From positions 1 to 64,000 of the forward strand of contig NW_026063275.1 of the NCBI RefSeq assembly GCF_024362695.1: a DNA stretch of 64,000 nt, read 5' to 3'. Both the position numbers and the translations under genes were made by a program. Within the stretch, counting starts at the first letter, position 1. Each line of letters opens with the position of its first letter. Positions 9,601 through 19,639 of the stretch are shown one piece after another. The notes beneath the pieces are model-generated. The model ran no database searches, was not told where the DNA came from, and saw only the letters and a list, made by a program, of their open reading frames with translations. This DNA is from Pectinophora gossypiella (taxonomy: Eukaryota > Arthropoda > Insecta > Lepidoptera > Gelechiidae).

Positions 9601-12348
9601 GTTGGGGTTACATGTTAAAGTTAAAAAATATGATGGTGGACCTAACCTGTTTACCATTGCTATAGCATCCAGGTATTTCTTTTTCATGTATCGTGGACCC
9701 CCTGTGAATGAGCTAGGTAAATAAATTTTACCAGGTTCTACTCCACCTTCTCCTAAAATAAACTCGTCATTAATTAATTCTTGGAGTGGAGCTACTCTTA
9801 GCCTGTTTTGTTGTTTTGTTTGGCTATTTTTCAAAAACCGCAAGCGTTCTTCTAAAACTCTACAAAACATATCGACTAACCACTCTTCAGATAACCGACC
9901 AAATATGCTAAATCGCGATTCTGATAAAAGTAAACAACGGACATATTTAACCTGATTAAGCTTATTGCCCTTATTATCTCTCATATCTGGATGCCAACCA
10001 GTATTTCCGTGAGGATATAAGAGAGGATACTGGAAAGTCTCGTATAAGGAATCCATTATATCTATTGTTCGAGGCCTACCGTCTGCTATCTTTTTGACTA
10101 CAATACAGCGTGGAGAAAATTCTTCGCGGTCTGTACTAATAATTGCAGCAATTTCTTGACCAATAGGTTGATCTCCGAGGATGTTACCGTGAGTCGTACG
10201 TGTAGTTCTTTCGAACTTCAAGAAAGCTTCTGATGATACCTCTAAACTTAACCTTCTAAAACATTTTATGTATGGATTAACTGTGTGCATGAACCCTGTA
10301 ATCATTCGAACTACCGTTTTATCTAAACTTAATTCGCCAGCTAAACTCTCTCTTTCGCTACTGTCATTTATGTAAAAATTAATATTATTAGGACTTTCAT
10401 TGTAAGACAAATCAAATATACGGTGGTAAATACGTCCTTGAATTTTTAGAAAAGATATACCTTCTGGATGATGGTAACCATGGGAAACACCTAATGCCGA
10501 AAATGCAAAAATATTATTGTAAGCGCGTGGTCTATTTAAAAAAGCTGAATTTGAATAAAATTCTTCGTTTAATGGGAGAAAATTCTGAACGTTATATTCT
10601 CCTGAATGACAACACCATTGCCGACGAGATTTCTCTTCTTCGAACAATGGAGCATTACATCTTGGACATCTATATGTTAGCTCAGACAAAAGCGACGTAT
10701 TTTTTAAATTATATAATCGAATAGTACTGAGTTCATGCCCCTGTTTTTCACCTATTAAATTTTTTGAATATCTCAGCGGTGTTTCTATGTTACGACAATT
10801 TTCTGTATATCTTTGTGCTGCTTTTTTGTTAATTTCGGGGTGGAGCTCGTAATAACGTTGAACGGCCGCGCGATGAATGTCTGGGTTGTTCTCGTTATAA
10901 CGTTGAACGGCCGCGCGATGAACGTCTGGGTTGTTCTCGTTATAACGTTGAACGGCCGCGCGATGAACGTCTGGGTTGTTCTCGTTATAACGTTGAACGG
11001 CCGCGCGATGAACGTCTGGGTTGTTCTCGTTATAACGTTGAACGGCCGCGCGATGAACGTCTGGGTTGTTCTCGTTATAACGTTGAACGGCCGCGCGATG
11101 AACGTCTGGGTTGTTCTCGTTATAACGTTGAACGGCCGCGCGATGAACGTCTGGGTTGTTCTCGTTATAACGTTGAACGGCCTCGCGGTTAATGTCTGGA
11201 TTGCGTTCGTTGTACCGTTGAACGGCCTCGCGGTGAATATCTGGATTGCGTTCACTATACTGTTGAACTGCCTTGCGATTAACAGCGGGGTTTTTCGTTG
11301 TGTATTTCCTGACAGCTTCGCGATGCGCGTTTTCTTTACTTGGTTTCGGTCCGCGTTTCTGTTTTTTGGGTCGGCCACCTTTATTTTTAACGCATTGGCT
11401 TTCGTCTTGATTACTGATTCTTTCTAATAGGACAACTGGTTTTAAAATTGTCAGTTTTATATCACTTGTAGTGTTATATACAGCTACCGGATTTGAATCA
11501 ACTTCCAATTTACTAATATCAAAATTTTGCACAGAGGTTTTAAGCGGGGCCAGGGTTGATTGATAGTTCATCAAAATCGAATCTAAAGTTTGATTCTCAT
11601 TCAGTAATGGTGATGATATTAAATCTACTAAAATGGATTGTGACGTTTCGGAACTAACCTGCGCTTCGTTTTGCCATATAAGGTCGTCATTTAATACTCT
11701 TAATCGGGTTAATGAGTATTCGGATCCGTCGTAAACTTCATTCGCGAGCAAAAGTTTGGCTAGCGCTTCGGTTGAATTACATTTAAATAAACGTGCTACG
11801 TAAGGACCATCTTCTGGCTTACCCGTTCCTATATTAATGTTGTTGCTGTTAACTGCATGGCTGTTAAAGAAATAATATTCACCATTAAACCGCCAAAAAC
11901 TAAAAGTATAACCCTGACCCGTAAACAATATGCTATCGGTACTGTCGTTGTGATTCGAGTTGTTCACATTATAAGCGAATTGCGAATCGACAGTATAGTC
12001 ATTAGTATTAAAAAACACTCTATTGTCCAGTATATTCTTTAACGTTAATAAACCTATGTCTTTATTCGCGGGAGTTGTAGGATATGTATTAGAAATGATC
12101 CAGTTGTCCTCCATACTAACTATATGTGCGACGTTATTCCCGACGCGAAGCTCATTGGGTAATTCATCTGGCATAAAATAACTGACACCCCTCTGAAGTA
12201 GATATTTTAACTGCATGTAAAGTGTATCCCCCATTCTTAAAATTTCATCAATTTCGGCAGTAGTGAAAGATGCGCGATTATGGAACACTGAATAAATTGA
12301 AGCGCATGCTGAGATAACCGTACATTGCGAATTATTACCTTCATACAT
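6658..12348 (-). CDS. Helitron Rep-helicase protein with protease-like N-terminus
   Basis: An unbroken 1,896-codon ORF. The first ATG lies five codons after an in-frame stop. It encodes the rolling-circle transposase-helicase of a Helitron. Residues about 1-220 resemble a cysteine deubiquitinase-type fold (NSQC near residue 9; FFNSHAVN near 163; motif MGDTLY and DELP between). Residues about 345-513 are twelve 15-residue repeats of the form RYNENNPDVHRAAVQ. A Helitron-like N domain follows, then the HUH Rep motif GLPHAHIAF near 973 and the two-tyrosine motif YLFKYMTKG near 1116. A PIF1-type helicase occupies about 1420-1896: Walker A GPAGTGKT near 1463, Walker B VYDEAP, FAGDFRQIPPVV, and the C-terminal IHKSQGQT and YVALGRVR motifs. 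All key residues are present, so the element may be autonomous. I could not place its 5' TC and 3' CTRR ends with confidence. Confidence 0.95.
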   Translation of the reverse strand: MYEGNNSQCTVISACASIYSVFHNRASFTTAEIDEILRMGDTLYMQLKYLLQRGVSYFMPDELPNELRVGNNVAHIVSMEDNWIISNTYPTTPANKDIGLLTLKNILDNRVFFNTNDYTVDSQFAYNVNNSNHNDSTDSILFTGQGYTFSFWRFNGEYYFFNSHAVNSNNINIGTGKPEDGPYVARLFKCNSTEALAKLLLANEVYDGSEYSLTRLRVLNDDLIWQNEAQVSSETSQSILVDLISSPLLNENQTLDSILMNYQSTLAPLKTSVQNFDISKLEVDSNPVAVYNTTSDIKLTILKPVVLLERISNQDESQCVKNKGGRPKKQKRGPKPSKENAHREAVRKYTTKNPAVNRKAVQQYSERNPDIHREAVQRYNERNPDINREAVQRYNENNPDVHRAAVQRYNENNPDVHRAAVQRYNENNPDVHRAAVQRYNENNPDVHRAAVQRYNENNPDVHRAAVQRYNENNPDVHRAAVQRYNENNPDIHRAAVQRYYELHPEINKKAAQRYTENCRNIETPLRYSKNLIGEKQGHELSTIRLYNLKNTSLLSELTYRCPRCNAPLFEEEKSRRQWCCHSGEYNVQNFLPLNEEFYSNSAFLNRPRAYNNIFAFSALGVSHGYHHPEGISFLKIQGRIYHRIFDLSYNESPNNINFYINDSSERESLAGELSLDKTVVRMITGFMHTVNPYIKCFRRLSLEVSSEAFLKFERTTRTTHGNILGDQPIGQEIAAIISTDREEFSPRCIVVKKIADGRPRTIDIMDSLYETFQYPLLYPHGNTGWHPDMRDNKGNKLNQVKYVRCLLLSESRFSIFGRLSEEWLVDMFCRVLEERLRFLKNSQTKQQNRLRVAPLQELINDEFILGEGGVEPGKIYLPSSFTGGPRYMKKKYLDAIAMVNRLGPPSYFLTLTCNPNWPEIKNSTLSGRSKDPLTCARVFNLKLGELLKDLKSGKWFGKIVYIMHVIEFQKRGLPHAHIAFRVEGGGPVESLDIDKFVRATIPDPAQTLLYKVVMDHMIHGPCGPPYRTNLPCWNSEKKNCLKYFPKKETPVTFSDDRGFIHLRRNSKNQAIIKYRGRDVIVNDLWVVPYNPALLLKYDAHINLEVSTQRAIIKYLFKYMTKGPDEARIAVVDEEHREDEIEQYVTKRYISSSEAAWRVLEFDIVARNPTVKMLTVHLPDQNSVFFKPGHANEAVNNAGSDLLDYFSRPLTEEFDRVSYLDFFENYNIHAKDPCLKTVQAVQMQNGKFLTRRMRGELVARLFWVAPNRGEQFFLRLLLSVYPCRSFADLLQIGGPNCTTFQEAAKFVGLADDAVEYERAMEEASTFLTGPRLRSFFVTLAVNGASVASLWNTYKRQLAEDFLYRVPDDEENAFNMCLIQIDRMLRRHGTSLIEQGLPEVVYRSTELDRERTEYDLDSLKSYVEEWLPQLSPDQRAVFDYVEKLCVDSVYRESNNCAIFIDGPAGTGKTLLLKVITAYIRGNLKGIVLTCASSAIAAQNYTNGMTAHSLFRFPLHLLDDSGYWNISNGTQRAELIYNSNLIVYDEAPMAHKYLINLLNRSLQDLMRSDKIFGSKIIIFAGDFRQIPPVVPEARTNFDILNASLKTSPIWKQLKKFSLVTSQRCKDDAQYAEFLLKLGSNLLPTLRLETNNNDLQLVELESIDYVTELEDLIDFVFPEVTLTEPGVCSFRAILCTRNDAVREINAVILDKLPGEVLHFYAIDKVLSDNADQVYFSPEFLHTLRPQGVPDFDLQLKLECVCVITRNLSFADGLVNGTKVIVVETSPYIIKVRKQGELGDYLIPRILFKAPIEHNSPYEMCRRQFPLQVCYAMTIHKSQGQTISRVGVDLRSDMFSHGQLYVALGRVRERRDIKVLLPRHRIENDQPFSNNVIISELLSLT
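10850..11265 (-). repeat. 45-bp in-frame tandem repeat inside the Helitron ORF
   Basis: A 45-bp unit containing CGTTGAACGGCCGCGCGATG is repeated about nine times. Six to seven units are nearly identical and the ones toward 11265 are more diverged. Each encodes one 15-residue repeat, so the array changes protein length without breaking frame. The DNA-level identity of the central units indicates recent expansion. Confidence 0.9.
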
Positions 12349-13891
12349 ATCGGAGCCTTGGTGTGTTAGACCTAAGGATTCAGTAAATTTTAGATATTAA
12401 TTTATTTAATAGATAAGGTAATACACCATATTATTGACACCCCTACTGACTATTAAGAAAAAAAAAATAAGAACATTTTGATATATTCCTAGCATTTTGA
12501 TATATTCGGTGCCGAAAAATGATTAGACCGTACCAATCATTTAAGGTTCTAATAATTAGGCAGTTTACCCTACATAAGTACTTAAATTAAAATATCAATT
12601 ATCAATATTATCATTCTCCAACAATCTATTTTTTAATAAAACAATTATTCACCGATATTATTATAGGGAATGCAATAATTATTATATGAGAATTAAGTTA
12701 CCTACCTAATATAAAAAAAACTACGCATATATATAAAATTTCAGTCGGATCAATAAACCTAGGTAGGTGATTTTTTTAATAAGTAGTTAAAATGGCATTC
12801 GTTTAAGCACTTTCACACAGTGCCGCCAGTTCGTGCCGCACAAAGCCGCCGCCGATAATCATTTCAGTCGCGACGGTCATGTAGAGCACACATTGTGGTT
12901 GAACATCAAAGGACGATGAATTAAGTCGACAACATTGCCATCGTAGCTGTGGCTGAAGTGAAAAAAAAATACGAGGCGCCGACTTTACAATATAGAAAAT
13001 GGCTAAGCAACTTTCTCGAAAAAACACATACTTAAGATTACGCCTATTTTCCGTTGGGATCGGCCACGCAATTCCACTTACTACGATCCTGACACATCAC
13101 TTTCGCTTCTACCACTCTTATCAAAGTACACTCATTTATGCATGCTCGCCGGTTCCCAGTACTCTTGACCGTGGCTTTTCTTTAAACATCCTGAAATTAA
13201 TCGAGGTATGTACCACCTAGGCCATCCACTTCGGATTTTACCACTTACATCCGTATAATAAATCTTGGCCTTGTCCAACCTATCTAAGCGTCCTTTTGTC
13301 AATTCTCTTCACTACATTTTCTTTTACAACAGTCCCTTAACACACTATTTTATCATTCAAAGTTATCCCACTCATACTCCTCAACGTTCTCATTAGTAAC
13401 CTTTTGACAGTTTTAATAAAATATTAAGCAATTGAAAATTACATCATTGTAACATAAATATTTAATTCAGGTACCTAATAAAATGACTTTAAGACCAATG
13501 ACACCGAGAGGGTGCCGTACCGGTATACAAACATTCAACTCAATTGATGTAACGCAACGCAAACCCTCGTTATAAAATATTTAGAAGACATGTCGATTTA
13601 TTACACTGCACTTTACTTAAATAAAGGATTATACAGTCTGTTCTCTGCCTACCCCAATGGAAAATAGGCGAGATATTATGTATGTACGCAATGCAGCACT
13701 CTATTGACGGAATATTTCGAAAATTTAATATAAAATAACAGGAAAACGTAATACCACAGTTTTTGTTCTTCTTTTGATCTTGTTGCATCATAGTGTGAGA
13801 TTATTTCAGACTAATACAGGTGAAGTAGGTACGTATATTTGTCAAAATTTAAAAAAAAAACCAGGCAAGTGCGATTTGGACTCGCGCACCG
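12349..13891. other. Spacer with weak retroelement remnants
   Basis: AT-rich spacer. At 12810-12960 there is a more GC-rich stretch open on the minus strand (12803-13027). The segment 13200-13420 on the minus strand reads like the decayed C-terminus of a LINE. Neither is secure. At 13858-13891 a lepidopteran repeat end is visible (CAGGCAAGTGCG followed by GGACTCGCGCACC), directly abutting the next MITE. Confidence 0.35.
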
Positions 13892-14134
13892 AAGGTTCCG
13901 TCCACAGAAAAGGTTAGTAAAAGAAAATTCTGATGCCGAAATTCAAGTATCTAGATATAAGACGATCGAGTTGAACTTCACTTAAGCTATAGGCATCAAA
14001 TAAAGAATAATACTACGTTAGAATGGTCTGTCTCGCTCGTACTTATGCGGTAGACGTGTATCTACGTATGATACGTATACATACTTACATACATAGATTT
14101 TTCCTTTACTAACATTTTCTGTGGACGGAACCTT
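13892..14134. mobile_element. MITE with ~36-bp terminal inverted repeats
   Basis: A 243-bp element. Its left end AAGGTTCCGTCCACAG (from 13892) continues into AAAAGGTTAGTAAAAG, and the inverted copy ends at 14134, with only two or three mismatches over about 36 bp. It has no coding capacity, so it would have to move with enzymes supplied elsewhere. Confidence 0.7.
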
Positions 14135-14363
14135 AGGTACATATACACATAAAATATAGTATAACATAGTATATATGCCTACCTTTATTATATTTTTACT
14201 GTATCAGGGTTGTGGAGGTATGGTATTTTTTAGACACTCATTGTATTCGGCGTTTTCTATATCTTTAGATAGCTGTAAAGTAATAAACAAAATAATTATA
14301 AAGTTGTTACTTTATTTTGCTTATTACTTTATAGCTGTCACAAAAAGTAATTAAAAAAAATAA

Positions 14364-14896
14364 AACGGACTTCAAAATCTGTCAAATAAATAGTAAGAAA
14401 TAATATTTAGTTGAATACATTAGAATCTAAATTTTGAAATTACTTTTTATTTGTATAAACTCGAGTGTCCCTAATAATATTAATACGCCAGTGACCATCG
14501 TTACCAAAACACTGAAATATTATAAAATGTCTTATAATTTGTTTAATGTATGTAGTGTCCGACACACTCTTGACCGTTTTCCAATTTTCTTTAATTTACT
14601 CTCAAACCATTAGTATCCATACTTACTTAAGCTCTAAGCTTCTATTAGTATAGTCGAAACACAAAGTTCCTAATTTTTAACTGTTTTTCAACCATAAGTT
14701 GGAAATTTCTAAACCAATTTTGATGAAACTTACATTCTTTTCTATGTTGGACGATACTTAATAAAAAAGCATTGCAATACGATTTGTAGTTTTTACGAAA
14801 TGCATGGACAAACATACAGGCATGTATATGGAAAATTTAACACACATTACAATATACATATGGGTCAAATTGATAACCTTTTTTTTGAAGTCGGTT
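14364..14896. mobile_element. Lepidopteran non-autonomous inverted-repeat element
   Basis: The segment starts with ACGGACTTCAAAA and ends with TTTTGAAGTCGGTT, an imperfect inverted repeat that I recognise as the border of a very common lepidopteran repeat family. The interior (CAACCATAAGTTGGAAATTT, GGACAAACATACAGGCATG) is non-coding and diverged, so this is an old copy. Confidence 0.55.
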
Positions 14897-15879
14897 GAAT
14901 TAGATTAGTTTCCTTCAGTCCCCACCACATGGTCATCAAGATATATACCATATCCCTTACCATATTCAAAATATAGACAAACCTACATAAGCCCTTTAAC
15001 AGTCATTTAAATAAGTTTATTGTAGACAAATGTTATTATAGCATTCAAACTTTTTTTTCAGATAAAATACTTCAAAGCTTCGATATCTCTATATCTATAT
15101 ACTTACTTAATAACTTGTTTGATATAATTTTGTTATTATAAATAGCTGTATTATATAATTAAGTAGGTAACTTTATAATAATTTTGTTACCTACTTACTA
15201 CTTATTTCTATAATTTTTAGTTAGACAGTTAATATCTTATAATATTATTATAAGATTGGTTATAGTTGTATTTAACCATCTGTAGTAACTTGTAATTTTT
15301 GATAAAATACGCTACTTCTTCTACACATAAAACAGACATAATTATTTAGTTGGCTTTTTCACGATTTTAGAGGAAGGTTTAACTTTTCACACAGAATATT
15401 AAGAGAGTGACTGGTATTAGTATAGCATAGAATAAGTAATAATACTACGGTCATAGGTTAACTTTTGTGTGTACTATAGGTAATTTTTTACAGACCTACT
15501 TATTACAGGTCATCTAATGAGTGAAGTTACTGTTGTGCTACAACATGGGTTGCTGTCAAACCAGAATCACACTCGGATTGTTATAATTCAAAAAGGATTC
15601 AATCTTATTATTATTATCTATAGTGTTATGATCTCATCTAAATTTATCATAGGTTAATTAACTTATTTCATATACCTACCAACATACTTACATAATCTAA
15701 AAAAATATTAATAGTAATTAACTATCGCCTATTCTAGTCACACAGCATAAGTAGGGGCAATACAATTGATTTAAGTAAGTAGGTACCTATTGCCTGTTAT
15801 TAAGTAAAGTTTTATCATCATAAAATCAATCGATCGTTTGGTAAACTGGAATTAAACTCGTTAAAATCTAAATACTTAC
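14897..15879. other. AT-rich spacer, probable intron
   Basis: AT-rich DNA with no gene, RNA or intact mobile element that I can recognise. It lies downstream (on the minus strand) of the donor site at 15879, so it is probably intronic to the gene whose exon ends at 15880. Confidence 0.4.
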
Positions 15880-15970
15880 CGGCACCGATGCAGGTTGCAG
15901 CAGGCTCGTCGTCGACGCGACGGCGACGCATTGTAGAGCACGATGGAATTTCGACGCTTGAACGCTTCAT
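15880..15970 (-). CDS. Probable first coding exon of an unidentified host gene
   Basis: On the minus strand a polypyrimidine-like stretch ending GTTTACAG is followed at once by ATG. An open, GC-rich 91-base exon then ends at a consensus donor (G|GTAAGTATT). It would encode 30 residues plus one base, starting MKRSSVEIPSCSTMRRRR, basic and serine-rich. I do not recognise the protein. The next exon must lie further left and I could not identify it: an acceptor near 12960 would lead to an early stop. Upstream are another donor-like site (16231) and an E2F-like motif, consistent with a promoter at about 16.3 kb. Splice signals and composition make it a credible exon, but it could also be part of a decayed gene. 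Confidence 0.5.
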
Positions 15971-16230
15971 CTGTAAACAAACCACTTCTGTACTATTTGT
16001 GTTTATCTAATAGACAATAAAATAAGAATTATAGCTTTAAGTAGGTACGTACTTACCTTTTAATGTTTCACTTTCATTATGTGAAAAAGAGAAAATCAGT
16101 ACAGATAGTTAAAGATCTTACAATTATAATAATTATGTTTATATGGCTAACTATTTTACGATTTTAAAGATTATATACCTAAATATATTTATAAATAATT
16201 GTTAAATTATCAATAACAAAATCAACTTAC

Positions 16231-16300
16231 CTTTGGAATCTTGAAATACAAGTGAAAAAACGCTTGTCACTTTTTCGCGCCAACGGTTTGGGTACTGAGT
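16231..16300 (-). promoter_or_regulatory. Putative 5' UTR exon and E2F-like promoter site
   Basis: On the plus strand TTTTTCGCGCC (16271-16281) matches the E2F consensus TTTSSCGC. On the minus strand, downstream of it, a short stretch ends at 16231 in the consensus donor CCAAAG|GTAAGTTG. This would suit a non-coding first exon spliced to the ATG exon at 15970. A second donor-like site (AAAAG|GTAAGTACG) lies at about 16057. The start of transcription is inferred. Confidence 0.4.
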
Positions 16301-16512
16301 TTACTTTTTTTTCCATGAGACAAAGAAATTCTGGCAACGCAGATTCAAACAGCCAATATCGAAAAATATTGAGGTACTTTTTTCTTGACTCGGTCGCATA
16401 GATGTCGATAGAATTAATAAATAAGCAATATAAAATCTAATTGCTTTTTGTTACTTCAGTACAATTTATTAAAAGCAGTGAATATTGAGTATTTTCATTA
16501 ATTTTTCCATTG

Positions 16513-17410
16513 TTTTTTGGCGGGAAAGTTGTTTTCTTCATTGAATAATCTATTTATATTTAATACGAAATGAAGAAGTAATCGAAAAACATTCACTTAA
16601 CTTAAGTGTTATCATATCGGAAAAATATATAAATATAATAATTTTTTTTTTGTTTTGTTTTTCCCCGAAGGGTATGGCAAAGGGAACTATGCCCATACAG
16701 CCATGTCTTACGTATTTTTTTTCTTGATGATTAATGAAATGATGAAAGGTGATGATGATGAAACCTAAGCCCCCACCCTCGGAGTAGACTCCTACTCCGA
16801 ACCCCAAACGAATTAACTCAAAAGTCCGCATAAACTTTTGAGTCATGAAGCGGCTTCCCGGCACGAAGCGAAAATAGGCAGATACACTTTGTTTATTGAA
16901 TACTCCAATATAATAACACTCGCGAATGTCTTCCGACTAACTTAATGCGATCATTAACCACAAAACACCACTTCGTATTAATTATTTAGATTACTCAATG
17001 AAGAAAGCAACTGTCCCGTTCCCGTTTCCCGCCGAAAAGCCTATATAAATATAAATAATAAATAAACATTCAATAAACAAAGTGGTACTATCTATTTTCA
17101 CTTCGTGCCAAGAAGCCGCTTCATAACTCGAAAATTTATGCGGACTTTTGAGTTAATTCGTATCACAAACCTAAAGATCTATGTAACCAGGCCAAAAATT
17201 TCCAAAAAGAAAAAAAGATGAGGCTATAATTATGACATAATAACACATAATTTGCGTAACCTGTGGATTCCATTGCTTACCGATTTGAAAATATGAAAAT
17301 ACGTTTATTGTTTTTAACGAATTTAACGTACCTAGTATAGTATTTGGCTGTATGGGTTATGTTTCCTTTGCCTGTCCTATGTACAAAATAACCAAAAAAA
17401 AAACTAAACA
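16513..17410 (+). mobile_element. Older copy of the poly(A) retroposon, interrupted
   Basis: The start TTTTTTGGCGGGAAAG and the following TTCTTCATTGAATAATC match the head of the retroposon at 60768-61171. The body resumes at about 17055 (TCAATAAACAAAGTGG, then GCCGCTTCATAACTC) and the tail is recognisable at 17343-17410 (GGCTGTATGGGTTATG, then an A-rich run). It is diverged and interrupted by a younger copy at 16642-17041 in the opposite orientation. The left border of the giant palindrome (16534) falls inside this element. Confidence 0.7.
16642..17041 (-). mobile_element. Younger poly(A) retroposon nested in the older copy
   Basis: A full-length member of the family at 60768-61604, in reverse orientation: its 5' end GGCTTTTCGGCGGG is at 17041 and its poly(A) shows as a T run at 16642-16651. 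It is flanked by TATATAAATATAA on both sides (about 16627 and 17042), a likely target duplication. It is duplicated in the other palindrome arm at 27893-28292. Confidence 0.75.
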
Positions 17411-18262
17411 AAACAAAATGGTCTTATGGTCTCGTTCTGTGGTCTCGTTGCCGAGAAGTTCTCTTGATAATTTCCTGTGCTACTTTGTTAGAATTTGTAG
17501 CTTACAAGTTCACCGTGCGAGAGCGTCGACATTCTACTGTAAAAACTTCCAGAGCCATTGTGTGTTTTGGATAGAGCTGATATGATAAAAAGTTTGTGGA
17601 TAATGTTCGTTGATAAATTGCAATGTAAGTAACATACAATCAAATGACATTGTTATTATATATGACACTGTTATTATATAGTTATTTATTTATAGGTGTG
17701 AATGCTGATCGACTTTGTCATACTAACTCATACTCATACTAAGAGATGTAAGCAACAATAACAAGTTTCCTGAAGAATGTTCCAATCGGACAGTTGGAAA
17801 CAATTATGTCTGTATAAGTTGTGGAATATCTTTGGGAAAGCAGTCACGAAGATAAAATCACAGGCCATGGGCTTATGGAAAGAAGTGAAGAGTGGTATTA
17901 TATAGAAAAACAATCTCCGAGATAGGTATTAAAGTATTAAGTATTTTATGTTGTACATGAAAAATATTGTGTTTCAATCATAAATGTTATAAGGCAATCC
18001 TTAATTATGATTAAAACATTGTTCTAATTTTAATTTATTGTTGGCAATGTTTCAGTTCCATTCCTACACATTAAATAATATTGATACAATCGGGCATATT
18101 GTGCAATATACTATTAAAAACATTCATGTTTGCTTTCAGATGCCTGATGGATGCCCATGTATGCATTGTTTGCAGGATGAGCTCACCTCAAAAGCATTAA
18201 TATCTAGTGAACATAAAAGCTGTGTTAGGTGTGTTGTTGCAATGTATATAGTTCTATTTATT

Positions 18263-18570
18263 AACCCCCGACGCAAAATTGTGTATATGTGTCTATCTGT
18301 AGCATCGTAGCTCCCAAACGGATGATCCAATTTTAATATGGTTTTTTTTTGTTTGTAAGTTATATTAGTCGAGAGTGTTCTTAGCTATGTTTGGTAGAAA
18401 TCGGTTCAGGTCTTCAAGGTCATCAGAAATGTTTGTTAAGTGTGATAGGAATGTTACACGCTCAGTTTGCTTGCAAGCATAGGTATGTGGGATAAGTTTT
18501 TTTTTGCTTTTTATAGGGTTTTTTTCACCTTTTTTCATAATAATTGAGTACTTTTGTTTTGTCGGGGGTT
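18263..18570. mobile_element. MITE with AACCCCCGAC/GTCGGGGGTT ends (left arm)
   Basis: A 308-bp element bounded by AACCCCCGAC (18263-18272) and GTCGGGGGTT (18561-18570). The interior includes GTAGCTCCCAAACGGATGAT and TTCTTAGCTATGTTTGGTAG, typical of an abundant lepidopteran non-autonomous DNA transposon family. Non-coding. Its mirror copy in the right arm is at 26364-26671. Confidence 0.75.
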
Positions 18571-18761
18571 TTTTTTGTTCATAGATGTTGGTAAACTATG
18601 AGTTTATATCACTTTATAATTATTATAATTTATATTATTAAATCATTAAATAGATAAAAACCTGTGTATATTTTAATGTTATTGTTAAGTTTATTCTCTA
18701 CCTACTTACTAATATGTTACCATATTAAGTCTGTTCAAAAATCATAAATAGGTACTTGTTC

Positions 18762-18959
18762 TTCTTCTATCATGTAGGTTGTGAAGTGGATGACCAACCT
18801 CATCAACCAGGGTTATTGCTGAGCCGCCAATGTCGTTGGATCAGCCAGCAATGTCCTAACTGAATCAGGGATCACAAAGAAATTTTTGTGTTTTGTCCCC
18901 ACCGGGACTTGAACCTGGGACCTCCGGAACGTTAGCCACTGGACCACATAGGCCGAGAG
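18762..18959 (-). mobile_element. tRNA-related SINE (left arm)
   Basis: Mirror copy of the SINE described at 25975-26172. On the minus strand it carries the pol III A box (TGGTCCAGTGG) and B box (GGTTCAAGTCC), followed by a body ending GATAGAAGAAGAAC. Confidence 0.8.
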
Positions 18960-19639
18960 TATATATGGTTAAGTTGCTGTTTTATTTCAACTATTTAATT
19001 AAATGTAGGAATATTTTGTATGAGTATGAATTATATAATAAAACAAATTATTTCTAAAAATATATCTTTCATTATGTTTTTAATAAAATTGTTTCTTTTT
19101 AAAATTATTTTGAAAAATAAAAATAGTAATCACGTCGTTTAGCACCACTTCAACTGATAGGATCTCACAATCAATGTTTTTTGTGGTATCAAAATTGTTA
19201 GTTACATTTAATTTTTGACCTCTTGGGACCAGATTTTCACATCAAACATCCTTTGGTGGTCTTTATTGGTCTAAATGCAAGACAAATATAATTACAGAAT
19301 CTATAGGTACCAATGAGGGACTTTCCAGGCTAGGTTCTCAAAAAAAAAATACAGATGGCGCTGTCCAGATTTAACATGACCTACCTAGTTACTAAATATG
19401 CAAGAGTAACGTGTGTTATTGGTGCTGATTCCAGTACACACTGTCTAAGTTTATTTGAAGTTATACCTGTCATTTTATTATCAGGTGACGGGTAAACGAC
19501 AGGCTTAAAATTTATGGAATAGGTTCACAATAATTTTAGTCAGAAATTAAAAAAACCCAGCAAAAGTTGACAGCACACATGTCACCGGCGATAGAAATAT
19601 GTTATGCGAAATAAAAGTTGCTCCAGGTTTTATAGTTTT

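Noticed and set aside
10785..11427. Open frames of about 200 residues on both strands over the Helitron repeat (10813-11427 plus, 10785-11378 minus)
   Set aside because: A 45-bp unit is divisible by three, so any stop-free unit stays open in that frame. They have no homologous flanks and overlap the real ORF.
16550..18330. Small ORFs in the palindrome arms (for example 16550-16864, 17352-17585, 18038-18310) and their mirror copies
   Set aside because: They fall in the retroposons, a TIR element or unique AT-rich DNA and lack any family signature.
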